DNA of 64,000 nucleotides, from the NCBI RefSeq assembly GCF_030547005.1, contig NZ_JAUOPN010000006.1, positions 1 through 64,000 of the forward strand. Direction: 5' to 3'. Of this stretch, positions 17,680 to 26,178 are shown one piece after another. The notes below the pieces were generated by a model. It was not told the origin of the DNA and did not search any database. It was given only the letters and a program-made list of their open reading frames with translations. The DNA is from Maribacter sp. 1_MG-2023. Lineage in GTDB: Bacteria; Bacteroidota; Bacteroidia; Flavobacteriales; Flavobacteriaceae. Position numbers and translations under genes: made by a program. Position 1 is the first letter of the stretch. The number at the start of each line of letters is the position of its first letter.

Positions 17680-17905
17680 AAAGTACATTCTAAATTTGAA
17701 AACATAATTATCTCTAAGTGTTTTTTCGCAAAAGCCGTAAAATATTTAATTCTCAAATCATAACAATATGCGCCGATAGTCTATTCACCATAAATAGTCA
17801 ATACCTCATTACAGCACTTTTAAAACTTCATGTAGTCTTTACATACCGCCACCCTACTATATTGCTGAAATATTGTAAATTACTAGAACTAAACACAAAC
17901 CAAAA

Positions 17906-19051
17906 ATGAAAAAGTTCTACTTTGCTTTCTTAGCAATTTTCTCTTTATCGCTCTCCGCCCATTCTCAAACGATAGATACGCTAGTAAATGTGGGCGGTCT
18001 CAACATGCATTTTAATATCATTAAAGGAGAAGGAACTCCGATTCTTTTTGAAGCCGGTGGCGGAGATGATAGTTCTGTTTGGACTCCTATTTTAGAAAGG
18101 ATACATCAAGTTACCGGCACTACATTAATAACCTATGACCGATCAGGTTTCGGACAAAGTGAATTGAATCCGGCATTGAAGAACGATTCAGATTTCGATA
18201 TTGAAAACGGAATAAAGGAATTAGAAACCGGACTTGCAAAATTAGGATACGATGATGATATCATTTTGGTTTCACATTCCTATGGCGGTCTCTATAATCT
18301 ATTATACGCGAATAAACATCCTAAGAAAGTAAAATCGATTGTTTTAATAGATGCTACGCTAAGTGATTTTTGGAATGATGATTTCTTAGCTATGAGAGAT
18401 ATGTTTGTTGACATAAACACCATACCAAAGGGTACCGGCGATTATTACCTGAATTTTAATTACAATGAAATTATGCGTTCATTACGAAACACGCAGTTTC
18501 CTGAAAATATTCCTGTTACAAATATTTTTCCAGATAAATCCGCTCCAGTATATCCAGAAGAATATGCTAATAGATGGAAAAAAGTACATGTAGATTTAGG
18601 CAATAAAAACAACAATGTAACCAATATTATAGCTGAAAGCAGTGGTCATGCTATTTTTAATGATAATCCTGGTTTAGTTATCAACGCTATAGTTAAAGTC
18701 TATGTAAAAACACTAGACGAAAATCAACAAAATGTAGTCTTACAAAAGGCTTTGGACAATGCAATTGACTTAACAATTGTAACTAAGGTCCATAATCGTT
18801 CAGAACACGACTTAAATACATTGGGCTACTCCTTTTTACAAACCCAAAAATTGGACAAAGCGCTAGACGTATTTAAAACAACCACCATATTATTTCCAGA
18901 AAGTGCCAATGCTTATGATAGTTATGGTGAAGCTTTGTTGATAGCAGATAAAAAGACTGAAGCTATTGAAATGTATGAAAAATCTATAACCTTAAACCCT
19001 AATAATGAACACGGAAAAGAGATGTTGTTGAAATTGAAAAAAAATAATTGA
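17906..19051 (+). CDS. Exported alpha/beta hydrolase with C-terminal TPR repeats
   Basis: 381 residues. A signal peptide (to about residue 20, ending AHSQ) sends it to the periplasm or beyond. Residues about 30-265 form an alpha/beta hydrolase: oxyanion region ILFEAGGG, strand TYDRSGFGQS, nucleophile elbow SHSYGG (serine about 125) and a late histidine in SSGHAIF (about 248); an acidic partner is likely the aspartate in VLIDA (about 149). Residues about 290-375 form two to three tetratricopeptide repeats (GYSFLQTQKLDKALDVF, AYDSYGEALLIADKKTEAI). The TPR part may bind a partner or shape the substrate cleft. A bidirectional terminator follows at 19120. Substrate unknown; esterase or lipase-like. 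Confidence 0.85.
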   Translation: MKKFYFAFLAIFSLSLSAHSQTIDTLVNVGGLNMHFNIIKGEGTPILFEAGGGDDSSVWTPILERIHQVTGTTLITYDRSGFGQSELNPALKNDSDFDIENGIKELETGLAKLGYDDDIILVSHSYGGLYNLLYANKHPKKVKSIVLIDATLSDFWNDDFLAMRDMFVDINTIPKGTGDYYLNFNYNEIMRSLRNTQFPENIPVTNIFPDKSAPVYPEEYANRWKKVHVDLGNKNNNVTNIIAESSGHAIFNDNPGLVINAIVKVYVKTLDENQQNVVLQKALDNAIDLTIVTKVHNRSEHDLNTLGYSFLQTQKLDKALDVFKTTTILFPESANAYDSYGEALLIADKKTEAIEMYEKSITLNPNNEHGKEMLLKLKKNN

Positions 19052-19119
19052 GCAAATAAGCTTTAATCAAAAATCACACATAAATCATTTAAAATCAGAC
19101 CAATGTACATACAGCAAAC

Positions 19120-19152
19120 AAAAAGCCTTAAGATCTATTCTTAGGGCTTTTT
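19120..19152. terminator. Bidirectional intrinsic terminator between convergent genes
   Basis: AAAAAGCCTTAAGA (19120-19133) pairs with TCTTAGGGCTTTTT (19139-19152) over 14 bp with one G-T pair and a five-base loop. A-runs on one side and T-runs on the other serve both the hydrolase gene (plus) and the glycogen-binding/HhH gene (minus). Confidence 0.85.
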
Positions 19153-19172
19153 GTTATGAATAATTTTTGTAA

Positions 19173-19829
19173 TTATTTACCACCGTCCAATTTATCTTGT
19201 AAAGTTTTTAATTTATCCCAATCTCCAGAAGTAGCTAATTTAGCTTGCTTTGGCCATGAACCGGGTTTATGCATGGTATAACGTGGACCAGCTTCTTTTA
19301 GAATTTGTTCAAGTGTCTTTACAGACGCCCCAGCTAATTTTTCAAAAGTTCCGATACCCTTATCAGTTAAAATAGATGCAATTTTTGGTCCAATACCTTC
19401 AATCTTTTTTAAATCATCTTTCTTAGCCTTAGCCGTAGATTTTTTTGCCACTGGTTTTTTAACTGCTGGTTTCTTAGCCGTTGCTTTTTTAACCGGTTTC
19501 TTTTTCGCCGGCAAAACAGTTAAATCTACAACGCTATTATCTATACCTGAATACGGTGATGGCACGTATGCATCAGCTGCATAATCATTAAACCAGCCTT
19601 TATCTTCGCTCAAGTATCTAAACTCGTAACGTTTACCAGTTTCTAGTTTTATGCTTTTTACATAAGACCCATTCTTTTTTTCCATTCGGTAAGAACTATC
19701 ATTAGTTTGCCAATCATTGAAATCTCCCAATAATATAACATTTGCTGCGCTAGGGGCTTCATTCTCCCCAACAGTAAACGTAACGGTAGTATGCGTACCC
19801 TTTCCTTTTGTCTCTTTTGTTAATGCCAT
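19173..19829 (-). CDS. CBM48 (glycogen-binding) domain fused to a helix-hairpin-helix domain
   Basis: 218 residues. Residues about 12-105 form an isoamylase-N/AMPK-beta-type carbohydrate-binding module (VILLGDFNDW, YVKSIKLETGKRYEFRYL, DYAADAYVPSPY). Residues about 108-136 are a lysine-, alanine- and proline-rich linker like a histone H1 tail. Residues about 138-168 form a helix-hairpin-helix (LKKIEGIGPKIASILTDKG), then a C-terminal segment. No signal peptide, so it acts in the cytoplasm. The combination of a sugar-binding fold with basic, DNA-type modules is odd; binding partners cannot be told. It is convergent with the hydrolase gene and divergent from arsR by 286 bp. Confidence 0.8.
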   Translation of the reverse strand: MALTKETKGKGTHTTVTFTVGENEAPSAANVILLGDFNDWQTNDSSYRMEKKNGSYVKSIKLETGKRYEFRYLSEDKGWFNDYAADAYVPSPYSGIDNSVVDLTVLPAKKKPVKKATAKKPAVKKPVAKKSTAKAKKDDLKKIEGIGPKIASILTDKGIGTFEKLAGASVKTLEQILKEAGPRYTMHKPGSWPKQAKLATSGDWDKLKTLQDKLDGGK

Positions 19830-20079
19830 TTTTCTGTAGTGTTTTAATTCTAGATAAAAGTTACATAGAAATTACTCATTTTCAAAAGTTTGCATAAAGT
19901 AATTAGAATATTTTACCAATAAGGTAAGATTTTAACTGATCCTAAATCTTTTTATTAAAGGAATGGAAACATATTATTAATTCTCTGTTATGATTGTAGT
20001 TACTTTGAGATAATGAATTAAAAAATGTTGGTGCGATTCCAGAAAAAAAACAATTTATTTACTTCATTATATTTTATAT

Positions 20080-20095
20080 ATCGTAATATTGCAAT
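20080..20095 (+). promoter_or_regulatory. Operator-like palindrome upstream of arsR
   Basis: ATCGTAATATTGCAAT is an imperfect palindrome (12 of 16 positions symmetric) lying 20 bp before the arsR start. It overlaps TAATATTG (20084-20091), seven of eight positions of the -7 element TAnnTTTG, so a bound repressor would block the promoter. A second copy, 13 of 16 bases identical, stands at 20465. Probably the ArsR binding site (autoregulation). Confidence 0.6.
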
Positions 20096-20115
20096 GAAAC
20101 AATTAAGTTAAAAAA

Positions 20116-20445
20116 ATGGGATTAGCAAAGACAGAGATGTTTACCAATGAGCAGAACAAGATTTCTATGTTCGCAAAAGCCTTTGGTCACCCTGCACGTG
20201 TTGCTATATTACAGCATTTGTTCAAGATAGACACTTGTATTTGTGGCGATTTGGTCAGCGAAATAGGCTTGGCACAACCTACCATATCTCAACATCTTAA
20301 AGAATTGAAGAATTTAGGATTAATAAAAGGTAATGTAGAAGGTACTAGCGTTTGTTATTGTATAGATAAAGACAACTGGTCTAGCATGAAAGATATTATG
20401 GCGCAATTTCTAGATCAAGATATCTCTAGCAACAGTTGCTGCTAA
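20116..20445 (+). CDS. arsR: ArsR-family metalloregulatory repressor
   Basis: 109 residues, the size of ArsR/SmtB repressors. The winged helix-turn-helix is clear: FAKAFGHPARVAILQHL, then GLAQPTISQHLKELKNLGLI with a wing GNVEGTSVCYCI. A cysteine pair in DTCICGDL lies at the start of the second helix, where the arsenite-binding CVC motif of ArsR (ELCVCDL) is found; further cysteines in VCYC and a terminal SSNSCC could add ligands. It heads an operon with DUF6428, arsC and acr3 genes, so it should release the operator when arsenite binds. Two operator-like palindromes support local control. Confidence 0.9.
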   Translation: MGLAKTEMFTNEQNKISMFAKAFGHPARVAILQHLFKIDTCICGDLVSEIGLAQPTISQHLKELKNLGLIKGNVEGTSVCYCIDKDNWSSMKDIMAQFLDQDISSNSCC

Positions 20446-20464
20446 AAAAAAATTAACATGATTA

Positions 20465-20480
20465 ATCGTTTTATTGCGAT
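20465..20480 (+). promoter_or_regulatory. Second operator-like palindrome, between arsR and the DUF6428 gene
   Basis: ATCGTTTTATTGCGAT shares 13 of 16 bases with the palindrome before arsR. It lies in the 73-bp gap ahead of the DUF6428 gene and could give that part of the operon its own ArsR-controlled promoter or a second repressor contact. Confidence 0.5.
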
Positions 20481-20518
20481 AAATAAATAATAGAAATTAA
20501 AATTTAAAACATAGCATT

Positions 20519-20986
20519 ATGAGACTATCAGAAATTAAAGAGCTTTTAGGACAGTTAGACACCATAGGGTTTCAATTACCAAATGGTGAATTGGTACCCA
20601 ATCATTTTCACGTAACCGAAGTTGGTAAGATCACCAAGAATTTTATTGACTGCGGTGGTACTGTTCGTAATGAAGAAGTTGCCAACTTCCAATTATGGAA
20701 TGCCAATGATTATGATCACAGGCTTCACCCAGAAAAACTGATCAATATTATTAAACTATCGGAAAAGGTTTTAGGGATAGATGATTTGGAAATTGAGGTG
20801 GAATACCAAGGACAGACCATTGAAAAATTTGGGCTTGATTTTGACGGTACTTATTTTACATTGACTTCTAAACAAACAGACTGTTTGGCTAAAGATAATT
20901 GTGGCATTCCTGAAGAAAAGCAAAAAGTAAAACTTTCGGATATTAATAATGAACCATGTTGTGCACCTGATGGCAATTGCTGTTAA
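20519..20986 (+). CDS. DUF6428-family protein of the arsenic operon
   Basis: 155 residues, cytoplasmic. The start MRLSEIKELLGQLDTIGFQL, with IPNH-type sequence PNHFHVTEVGKITKNFIDCGG, is characteristic of DUF6428, a family that I know from Bacteroidetes arsenic resistance loci, where its role is not settled. The histidines in NHFHVTE and conserved cysteine in DCGG might bind a metal. The tail has TDCLAKDNCG and ends EPCCAPDGNCC, a cysteine-rich motif that could bind arsenite. It lies between arsR and arsC. Function beyond arsenic handling is inference. Confidence 0.75.
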   Translation: MRLSEIKELLGQLDTIGFQLPNGELVPNHFHVTEVGKITKNFIDCGGTVRNEEVANFQLWNANDYDHRLHPEKLINIIKLSEKVLGIDDLEIEVEYQGQTIEKFGLDFDGTYFTLTSKQTDCLAKDNCGIPEEKQKVKLSDINNEPCCAPDGNCC

Positions 20987-21007
20987 CCTTTAAATAAACC
21001 AAAGAAA

Positions 21008-21640
21008 ATGATTACTACAAAAACGAATATGTTACCTGAAATTGAGAGTTTAATAAAAGAATTAAATACCGATGCTATTACAGCAGATCGTAAAGTTGTT
21101 TTACAACCATTGGTAGATTACATTCAAGAGAAAACAAACGCCAGTGAAGAAATCAGAATAAATTTCATCTGTACTCACAATTCCAGAAGAAGTCATTTAT
21201 CTCAAGTTTGGGCACAGACTATGGCAAACTATTACAGTATTAAAAATGTGTTTTGCTATTCTGGTGGTACAGAAGCTACTGCCCTATTTCCAATGGTGGC
21301 GGAAACATTAAAGAATCAAGGTTTTCAGGTTCAAAAATTATCAGAAACCACTAATCCGGTTTATGCTATTAAGTATTCTGAGAACGAGCATCCGGTAATT
21401 GGTTTTTCTAAATCTTATGAAGATTCTTTTAATCCGTCAGCACAATTTGCAGCAGTCATGACATGCTCTCAAGCAGATGGCGGCTGCCCTTTTATTGCAG
21501 GAGCAGAAAAAAGAGTTCCTATAACTTTTGAAGACCCTAAGGCATTTGATAACACTCCGCAGCAGGCAGAGAAATATACTGAAAGAAGTATACAAATTGC
21601 AACGGAATTATTTTACATATTCTCACAAATCAATAAGTAA
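21008..21640 (+). CDS. arsC: ArsC-like arsenate reductase, low-molecular-weight phosphatase fold
   Basis: 210 residues. The phosphatase P-loop CX5R is seen as CTHNSRRS near residues 55-61, with [11 protein letters not shown] and a late [12 protein letters not shown] segment holding the redox cysteines used in thioredoxin-linked arsenate reduction. It reduces arsenate to arsenite, the substrate of the pump encoded next (2 bp gap). The protein is longer than the classical 130-residue ArsC, with an extra N-terminal helix of about 40 residues, as is usual in Bacteroidetes. It could also act as a low-molecular-weight protein-tyrosine phosphatase, but the operon favours arsenate. Confidence 0.85.
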   Translation: MITTKTNMLPEIESLIKELNTDAITADRKVVLQPLVDYIQEKTNASEEIRINFICTHNSRRSHLSQVWAQTMANYYSIKNVFCYSGGTEATALFPMVAETLKNQGFQVQKLSETTNPVYAIKYSENEHPVIGFSKSYEDSFNPSAQFAAVMTCSQADGGCPFIAGAEKRVPITFEDPKAFDNTPQQAEKYTERSIQIATELFYIFSQINK

Positions 21641-21642
21641 AA

Positions 21643-22698
21643 ATGGCTTCTAAAAAATTAAGTTTTCTAGATAAAAACCTAACATGGTGGATTTTTGCCG
21701 CCATGGCGCTTGGTGTCGGTATAGGGTACTTCTTCCCTACCTTCCCTGATTTCATTAATTCATTTAGCAGTGGCAGTACAAATATTCCTATTGCTATTGG
21801 GTTGATATTAATGATGTATCCGCCACTGGCAAAGGTTAATTATGCATTGCTGCCTAAGGTGTTTAGAAATACCAAAATACTATCTATAAGCCTTATTTTA
21901 AACTGGATTATTGGTCCTGTTTTAATGTTTATTCTAGCCATTACCTTTTTATCAGATTACCCAGAATATATGGTTGGTCTTATTCTTATTGGTCTGGCGC
22001 GTTGTATTGCTATGGTATTGGTGTGGAACGACCTAGCGGAAGGTAGCAGCGAATATGGAGCTGGTTTAGTTGCCCTAAATAGCATCTTTCAAGTATTTGC
22101 ATATAGTTTCTATGCTTGGCTGTTTATAACCGTGCTTCCGCCCTATTTCGGTTTTGAAGGTGCCATAGTAGATATATCTATTGGTACTATTGCGGAAAGT
22201 GTCGCCATCTATTTAGGACTACCATTTTTATTGGGAATCTTAAGCAGGCTAATATTAGTAAAATTAAAGGGAGAAGAATGGTATACTAATAAATTCATAC
22301 CTGCAATTTCACCAATGACGCTGATTGCACTGTTATTCACCATTGTCATCATGTTCTCTTTAAAAGGAGAATTAATAGTTGAAATACCGATGGATGTGCT
22401 CATCATTGCAGTCCCGTTACTTATCTATTTCACCTTAATGTTCATTATCGGATTTTTCTTTACCAAAGCAACTGGTGCAGAATATGATAAAACAGCATCA
22501 GTAGCATTTACAGCAGCCGGAAACAATTTTGAATTAGCAATTGCTGTTGCCATTGCGGTATTCGGACTCAATTCTGGTCAGGCATTTGCAGGAGTAATCG
22601 GTCCGCTAGTTGAGGTCCCTGCACTTATATTTTTAGTTCGGGTATCCTTTTGGTTAAAGAAAAAATACTTTGATAATCCGAAACCTAAAACAGCATAA
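21643..22698 (+). CDS. arsB: Acr3-type arsenite efflux transporter
   Basis: 351 residues with about ten membrane helices, typical of the Acr3 (bile acid:sodium symporter-like) family. The conserved cysteine of Acr3 lies in [18 protein letters not shown] (about residue 121) and the conserved glutamate in [14 protein letters not shown] near the end. It exports arsenite across the inner membrane. Coupled to arsC by a 2-bp gap and followed by a good terminator at 22728, it closes the ars operon. The symbol arsB is commonly given to Acr3 genes in this position; acr3 would be equally right. Confidence 0.92.
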   Translation: MASKKLSFLDKNLTWWIFAAMALGVGIGYFFPTFPDFINSFSSGSTNIPIAIGLILMMYPPLAKVNYALLPKVFRNTKILSISLILNWIIGPVLMFILAITFLSDYPEYMVGLILIGLARCIAMVLVWNDLAEGSSEYGAGLVALNSIFQVFAYSFYAWLFITVLPPYFGFEGAIVDISIGTIAESVAIYLGLPFLLGILSRLILVKLKGEEWYTNKFIPAISPMTLIALLFTIVIMFSLKGELIVEIPMDVLIIAVPLLIYFTLMFIIGFFFTKATGAEYDKTASVAFTAAGNNFELAIAVAIAVFGLNSGQAFAGVIGPLVEVPALIFLVRVSFWLKKKYFDNPKPKTA

Positions 22699-22727
22699 TT
22701 TTTAAAAATTACATAACGAATTTAGAT

Positions 22728-22760
22728 AAGGTCAGGTTTTAATACCTGACTTTGTTTTTT
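22728..22760 (+). terminator. Intrinsic terminator of the ars operon
   Basis: GTCAGGT (22731-22737) pairs with ACCTGAC (22744-22750) around TTTAAT; three further A/G-T pairs extend the stem, and TTTGTTTTTTTG follows. It begins 30 bp after the acr3 stop. Confidence 0.85.
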
Positions 22761-22876
22761 TGATTATTACCTGCATTGTGGATACAATTACTACTCATAA
22801 CGTTAATGACATTATTTAACTTTCATAATCACTATTAAAACTCGTTTCTCTGAAAAATACAATTACATCGATGAAC

Positions 22877-22884
22877 TATCTTTG
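22877..22884 (+). promoter_or_regulatory. -7 element TATCTTTG before the MBL-fold gene
   Basis: A perfect match to TAnnTTTG, 67 bp before the start codon at 22952. No clear -33 TTTG is seen at the usual distance. Confidence 0.5.
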
Positions 22885-22951
22885 CATAAATATATTTAGA
22901 AGTACGACATCAGGTTCAGGTACAAAATGAGCCGCGGTCAAATAACATTAT

Positions 22952-24085
22952 ATGATCAAAAGAATTATTAAAAAAATAATGATAACAACCTTATTAATAA
23001 TTGCCGTACTGGCAATAGTTATTTTAGCATTCACCAGTTTTTACCCAAGCTTCGGTGGCGATAGTACCAAAGGTCAGAAATTAGCCTACGAGCAGTCTCA
23101 ACAATTTAAAGAAGGTAAATTTCGTAATGTAAAACCGGTACCAGAAGATTTAGCCTTTTCTGACAAGCTTAGTTTAGCCTACAAGTTTTTCACTACCCAA
23201 GTGCCAAATGGTCGCCCTAAGGCAGATTTAGTTCCGCAAAAAATAGATTCTGTAAACATTGCAGATTACAGCGGAGAAGCAAGAATGATTTGGTTCGGAC
23301 ATTCTTCTTTCTTATTACAGATTAATGGAAAAAATATTCTAATTGATCCTATGTTCGGTGCAGTAGCAGCCCCTCACCCGCTTTTAGGCGAAAAACGATT
23401 TAATAAAGAATTCCCCATAGCAATTGAACAACTACCACAGATTGATGCAGTTATATTTTCTCATGATCATTATGACCATTTAGATTACGAGTCTGTTTTA
23501 AAAATTAAGGATAAAACCAATCATTTTTATACTCCGCTAGGTGTTGGTAATCATTTAACTGCATGGGGAGTTTCTTATGCTAAAATCACGGAGATGGATT
23601 GGTGGCAAGAAACACAATTCGGAAATCTAAAATTCGTCTGTACACCGGCACAACATTTCTCTGGTAGAGGATTAAACAATGCACAAAGTACATTATGGAG
23701 TTCTTGGGTAATCTCATCAGAACATGAGAATATCTTTTTTAGCGGCGATAGCGGTTATGCCGATCACTTTAAAGAAATAGGAGATAAATACGGACCTTTT
23801 GACCTGGCGCTAATGGAATGCGGTCAATACAATCAAATGTGGTCAGATATTCATATGATGCCCGAAGAAACCGCGCAAGCAGGTATCGATGTAAAAGCAA
23901 AAAAAATAATGCCAATTCACTGGGCAGGATTTAAACTTGCCTTACATGAATGGACAGATCCTATTAAAAGAGTTGAAGCAAAAGCAACTGAATTAAACCT
24001 ACAGGTAATTTCTCCACAAATTGGGCAAGAGATTATTGTAAAAGATTCTATGAACAACTATGGTGATTGGTGGAAAGGACTGTAA
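22952..24085 (+). CDS. Membrane-anchored metallo-beta-lactamase-fold hydrolase (NAPE-PLD/UlaG-like)
   Basis: 377 residues. An N-terminal hydrophobic helix (about 10-30) anchors it, with the enzyme in the periplasm. The metal-binding motif HDHYDH is at about 171-176; other family marks are MIWFGHSSFLLQ, ILIDPMFG, a histidine in CTPAQHFSGRG, FFSGDSGY with a bridging aspartate, and IPIHW-type MPIHWAGFKL near the end. This pattern is that of N-acyl-phosphatidylethanolamine phospholipase D-like and UlaG-like hydrolases. Substrate not shown by the sequence. It is 42 bp upstream of a short-chain dehydrogenase gene on the same strand. Confidence 0.85.
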   Translation: MIKRIIKKIMITTLLIIAVLAIVILAFTSFYPSFGGDSTKGQKLAYEQSQQFKEGKFRNVKPVPEDLAFSDKLSLAYKFFTTQVPNGRPKADLVPQKIDSVNIADYSGEARMIWFGHSSFLLQINGKNILIDPMFGAVAAPHPLLGEKRFNKEFPIAIEQLPQIDAVIFSHDHYDHLDYESVLKIKDKTNHFYTPLGVGNHLTAWGVSYAKITEMDWWQETQFGNLKFVCTPAQHFSGRGLNNAQSTLWSSWVISSEHENIFFSGDSGYADHFKEIGDKYGPFDLALMECGQYNQMWSDIHMMPEETAQAGIDVKAKKIMPIHWAGFKLALHEWTDPIKRVEAKATELNLQVISPQIGQEIIVKDSMNNYGDWWKGL

Positions 24086-24758
24086 TTCACTAATTATTCA
24101 AATTACCTAATCAAAAAAAAAAGCGCAATGAAATTAGAAAATAAGGTAGTCAACGTAACAGGAGCCTCACGAGGTATCGGACAAGAAATTGCATTTCTAT
24201 TAGCAGAAAATGGTGCTAAAATAGTAGTCAATCATTCAAATAGCACAAAAGATGCAAACGCTACTGTGGCTAAAATTAAAAGTAATGGCGGAAACGCTAT
24301 TGCCATAAAAGCAGATGTAAGCGATAGAGATCAGGTAACTCAGCTATTTGACCAAACTATAGAAGAATTTGGTAAGGTAGACGTGTTGGTAAATAACGCT
24401 GGTGTCATGTTCAATAAAAAATTGAAAGACAATACTCAAGAAGACTTCAACAAACAGTTTGATGTAAATGTAAAGGGAGTCTTCAATATGTTACAAGAGG
24501 CTGACAGTAAGTTATCAGATAATGGCAATATCATAAATATATCGTCTACTACGGTAAAATTGATGTTCCCTACTTACGCTTTATACTCCGCCTCAAAAGC
24601 CGCGGTAGAGCAGATGACCAGAGTGTTTTCTAAAGAAATAGGAAGGGGAATACCTGTAAACGCCCTTGCACCCGGACCAACAGAAACAGAATTATTCTTA
24701 AATGGAAAATCAGAAAAATTCATTGATAAATTAAAGGGCATGAATGCTTTCGACAGAT

Positions 24759-26047
24759 GTTCGTTAAGAGACATAGTTTACACAAGTTAAAGATTAGGGT
24801 TTACACTAAATTAGTTTCTAACCTTGTAGATTCTTGTTTGTTTCTTAGGTTTCTTTGATCAAAGAAACCTAAAAATACATTTCTGTAAAAGACTTTCCAA
24901 ATGCCGTTACCTATATCCTCTATAGCTACATATTTTCCTTTCAGAGCTGCCGATACATATACCCAATAATATGATTTCCATCTTACAGCACCACTTTCGG
25001 TTACTTTAAGAACTTTATACTTGGTATCATAGTCAAAGTTTGGTATTCTTTCCGGAAAAGGTCTGGTAGAAAAGTCATGTATATCAGCTGGTGTTTTCAT
25101 CTCTAATGCTTCATGTGGCCTTATGTTATTATACTCTTTTACAAAATGATTTAATCGACGCTGTTGTGCCTTTAAATCAAATGCAGATGGTTTAGCGCAG
25201 GCCGCTTTCAGATCACGGTGCATACGTTCATGTCTTCCATTTTGTTGCGGACTGGCAGGGTCCGAAAACACAGGAGAAATACCAAGTTCAATAAACCAAT
25301 AAGATAGTTGAGTAAATCTTTGAATGGCCCTGACCGAACCAAAAGGACTTCCATTGTCCGTATGTATTTGTTTAGGAATGCCATATATTCTAAAAACCCT
25401 TTTAAATTCAGCCTTGGCAGATTTTAGATTTTCTTTATAGTGACCTTTGGCTGTGAACAAGAATCGGCTTCTAGAGTCAGCAATAGTAAGTGGGTGACAA
25501 TAGATTTTATTGCCCATTAAGAACTTACCTTTATAATCTGTACTCCACACTTCATTACAGGATTGAGGGTCAAAAATAGGGTGTACCGGTTTTACTCTTC
25601 TCATCCTTTTTTGAGGACATACTAAACCGTTCCTTTTAAGAATGTTATGAACCGTAACCACCGAAGGAACTTCTTGGGCTGTAAATTCTTTAAACAATAA
25701 TTCTCTTATTTTCTTAGCTCCCCAAAGCTTGTATTTCTTTTTTAATTTTAAAATACTTTCAACGATATTCTCCTTGGTTGCATTTGGGTATTTTCCAGGA
25801 GCTCTAGAGTGTTGTTTTAGTCCTTCAAATCCTTGATTTTCAAATCTGCTTATTAATTTATAAGCAGTAGGTCGAGAGATTTTAAAACTTTTACATAATT
25901 CCGTTATGGTATACTTTCCTGTACGCCATTCACAAATAAATTCGATTTTTTGTTCCATTATTGTTGTTACTTTCCAAGGCATGATAATTTGATTTTCATC
26001 TCAAATTAACTCCTAAAAAAGTGTAAACGATGTGCCTTTAACGTACC
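24759..26047 (-). mobile_element. IS481-family insertion sequence, about 1.29 kb
   Basis: The element is flanked by the direct repeat CAGAT (24754-24758 and 26048-26052), the target-site duplication; the uninterrupted gene has one CAGAT at this place. Terminal inverted repeats are imperfect over about 25 bp: inward from the left GTTCGTTAAGAGACATAG then TTTACAC; inward from the right GTACGTTAAAGGCACATCG then TTTACAC. One transposase gene lies on the minus strand. Ends may shift by one base because of shared T and C. Confidence 0.9.
24801..25982 (-). CDS. IS481-family transposase
   Basis: 393 residues, intact. N-terminal helix-turn-helix region (YTITELCKSFKISRPTAYKL), a second HTH-like part (KKYKLWGAKKIRELL), then an integrase core with the acidic triad seen in VWSTDYKGKF (D), IHTDNGSPFG (D) and QQNGRHERMHRD (E). 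The C-terminal part carries NIRPHEALEMKTPAD. It catalyses cut or copy of the element ends. Start ATG at 25982; a second ATG at 25958 is possible. As the gene is uninterrupted and the target duplication is perfect, the element is probably recent and still mobile. Confidence 0.92.
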   Translation of the reverse strand: MPWKVTTIMEQKIEFICEWRTGKYTITELCKSFKISRPTAYKLISRFENQGFEGLKQHSRAPGKYPNATKENIVESILKLKKKYKLWGAKKIRELLFKEFTAQEVPSVVTVHNILKRNGLVCPQKRMRRVKPVHPIFDPQSCNEVWSTDYKGKFLMGNKIYCHPLTIADSRSRFLFTAKGHYKENLKSAKAEFKRVFRIYGIPKQIHTDNGSPFGSVRAIQRFTQLSYWFIELGISPVFSDPASPQQNGRHERMHRDLKAACAKPSAFDLKAQQRRLNHFVKEYNNIRPHEALEMKTPADIHDFSTRPFPERIPNFDYDTKYKVLKVTESGAVRWKSYYWVYVSAALKGKYVAIEDIGNGIWKVFYRNVFLGFFDQRNLRNKQESTRLETNLV

Positions 26048-26178
26048 CAGATTGGCACAACCGATAGATATCTCCAGAGTAGCACTATTTTTAGCAAGCG
26101 ATGAATATAAATGGATTTCAGGTCAAGTTATCGCTGCAAATGGTGCATTAATTTAATCTCACATTTAAAGAACTATAC

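Larger units (their letters stand above)
24128..26156 (+). pseudogene. Short-chain dehydrogenase/reductase split by an IS481-family element
   Basis: The 5' part (24128-24758) encodes TGASRGIGQEIAFLLAENG (cofactor loop at 11-18), VLVNNAGVM, NIINISS and the catalytic YSASK; it stops making sense after MNAFDR. The 3' part (26053-26156) resumes at once with LAQPIDISRVALFLASDE and ends GQVIAANGALI. Removing the element and one copy of the 5-bp repeat CAGAT rejoins the frame into a 244-residue protein, the normal length for the family. Without repair, translation runs into the element and ends at 24790 as a 220-residue product lacking the C-terminal substrate and tetramer part. The gene thus was intact until a recent insertion. 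Likely an NADPH-dependent 3-oxoacyl-ACP reductase-like enzyme; substrate unknown. Confidence 0.92.

Noticed and set aside
17718-17909. 63-codon open frame before the hydrolase gene
   Set aside because: No family resemblance and it overlaps the start of the well-supported gene at 17906.
20084-20091. TAATATTG as an independent promoter feature
   Set aside because: Not listed apart because it lies within the proposed ArsR operator, where it is described.
22788-22815. TGAC-ATTA-TTTA near 22807 as another Crp/Fnr-type site
   Set aside because: The second half-site is missing and the distance to TATCTTTG is wrong.
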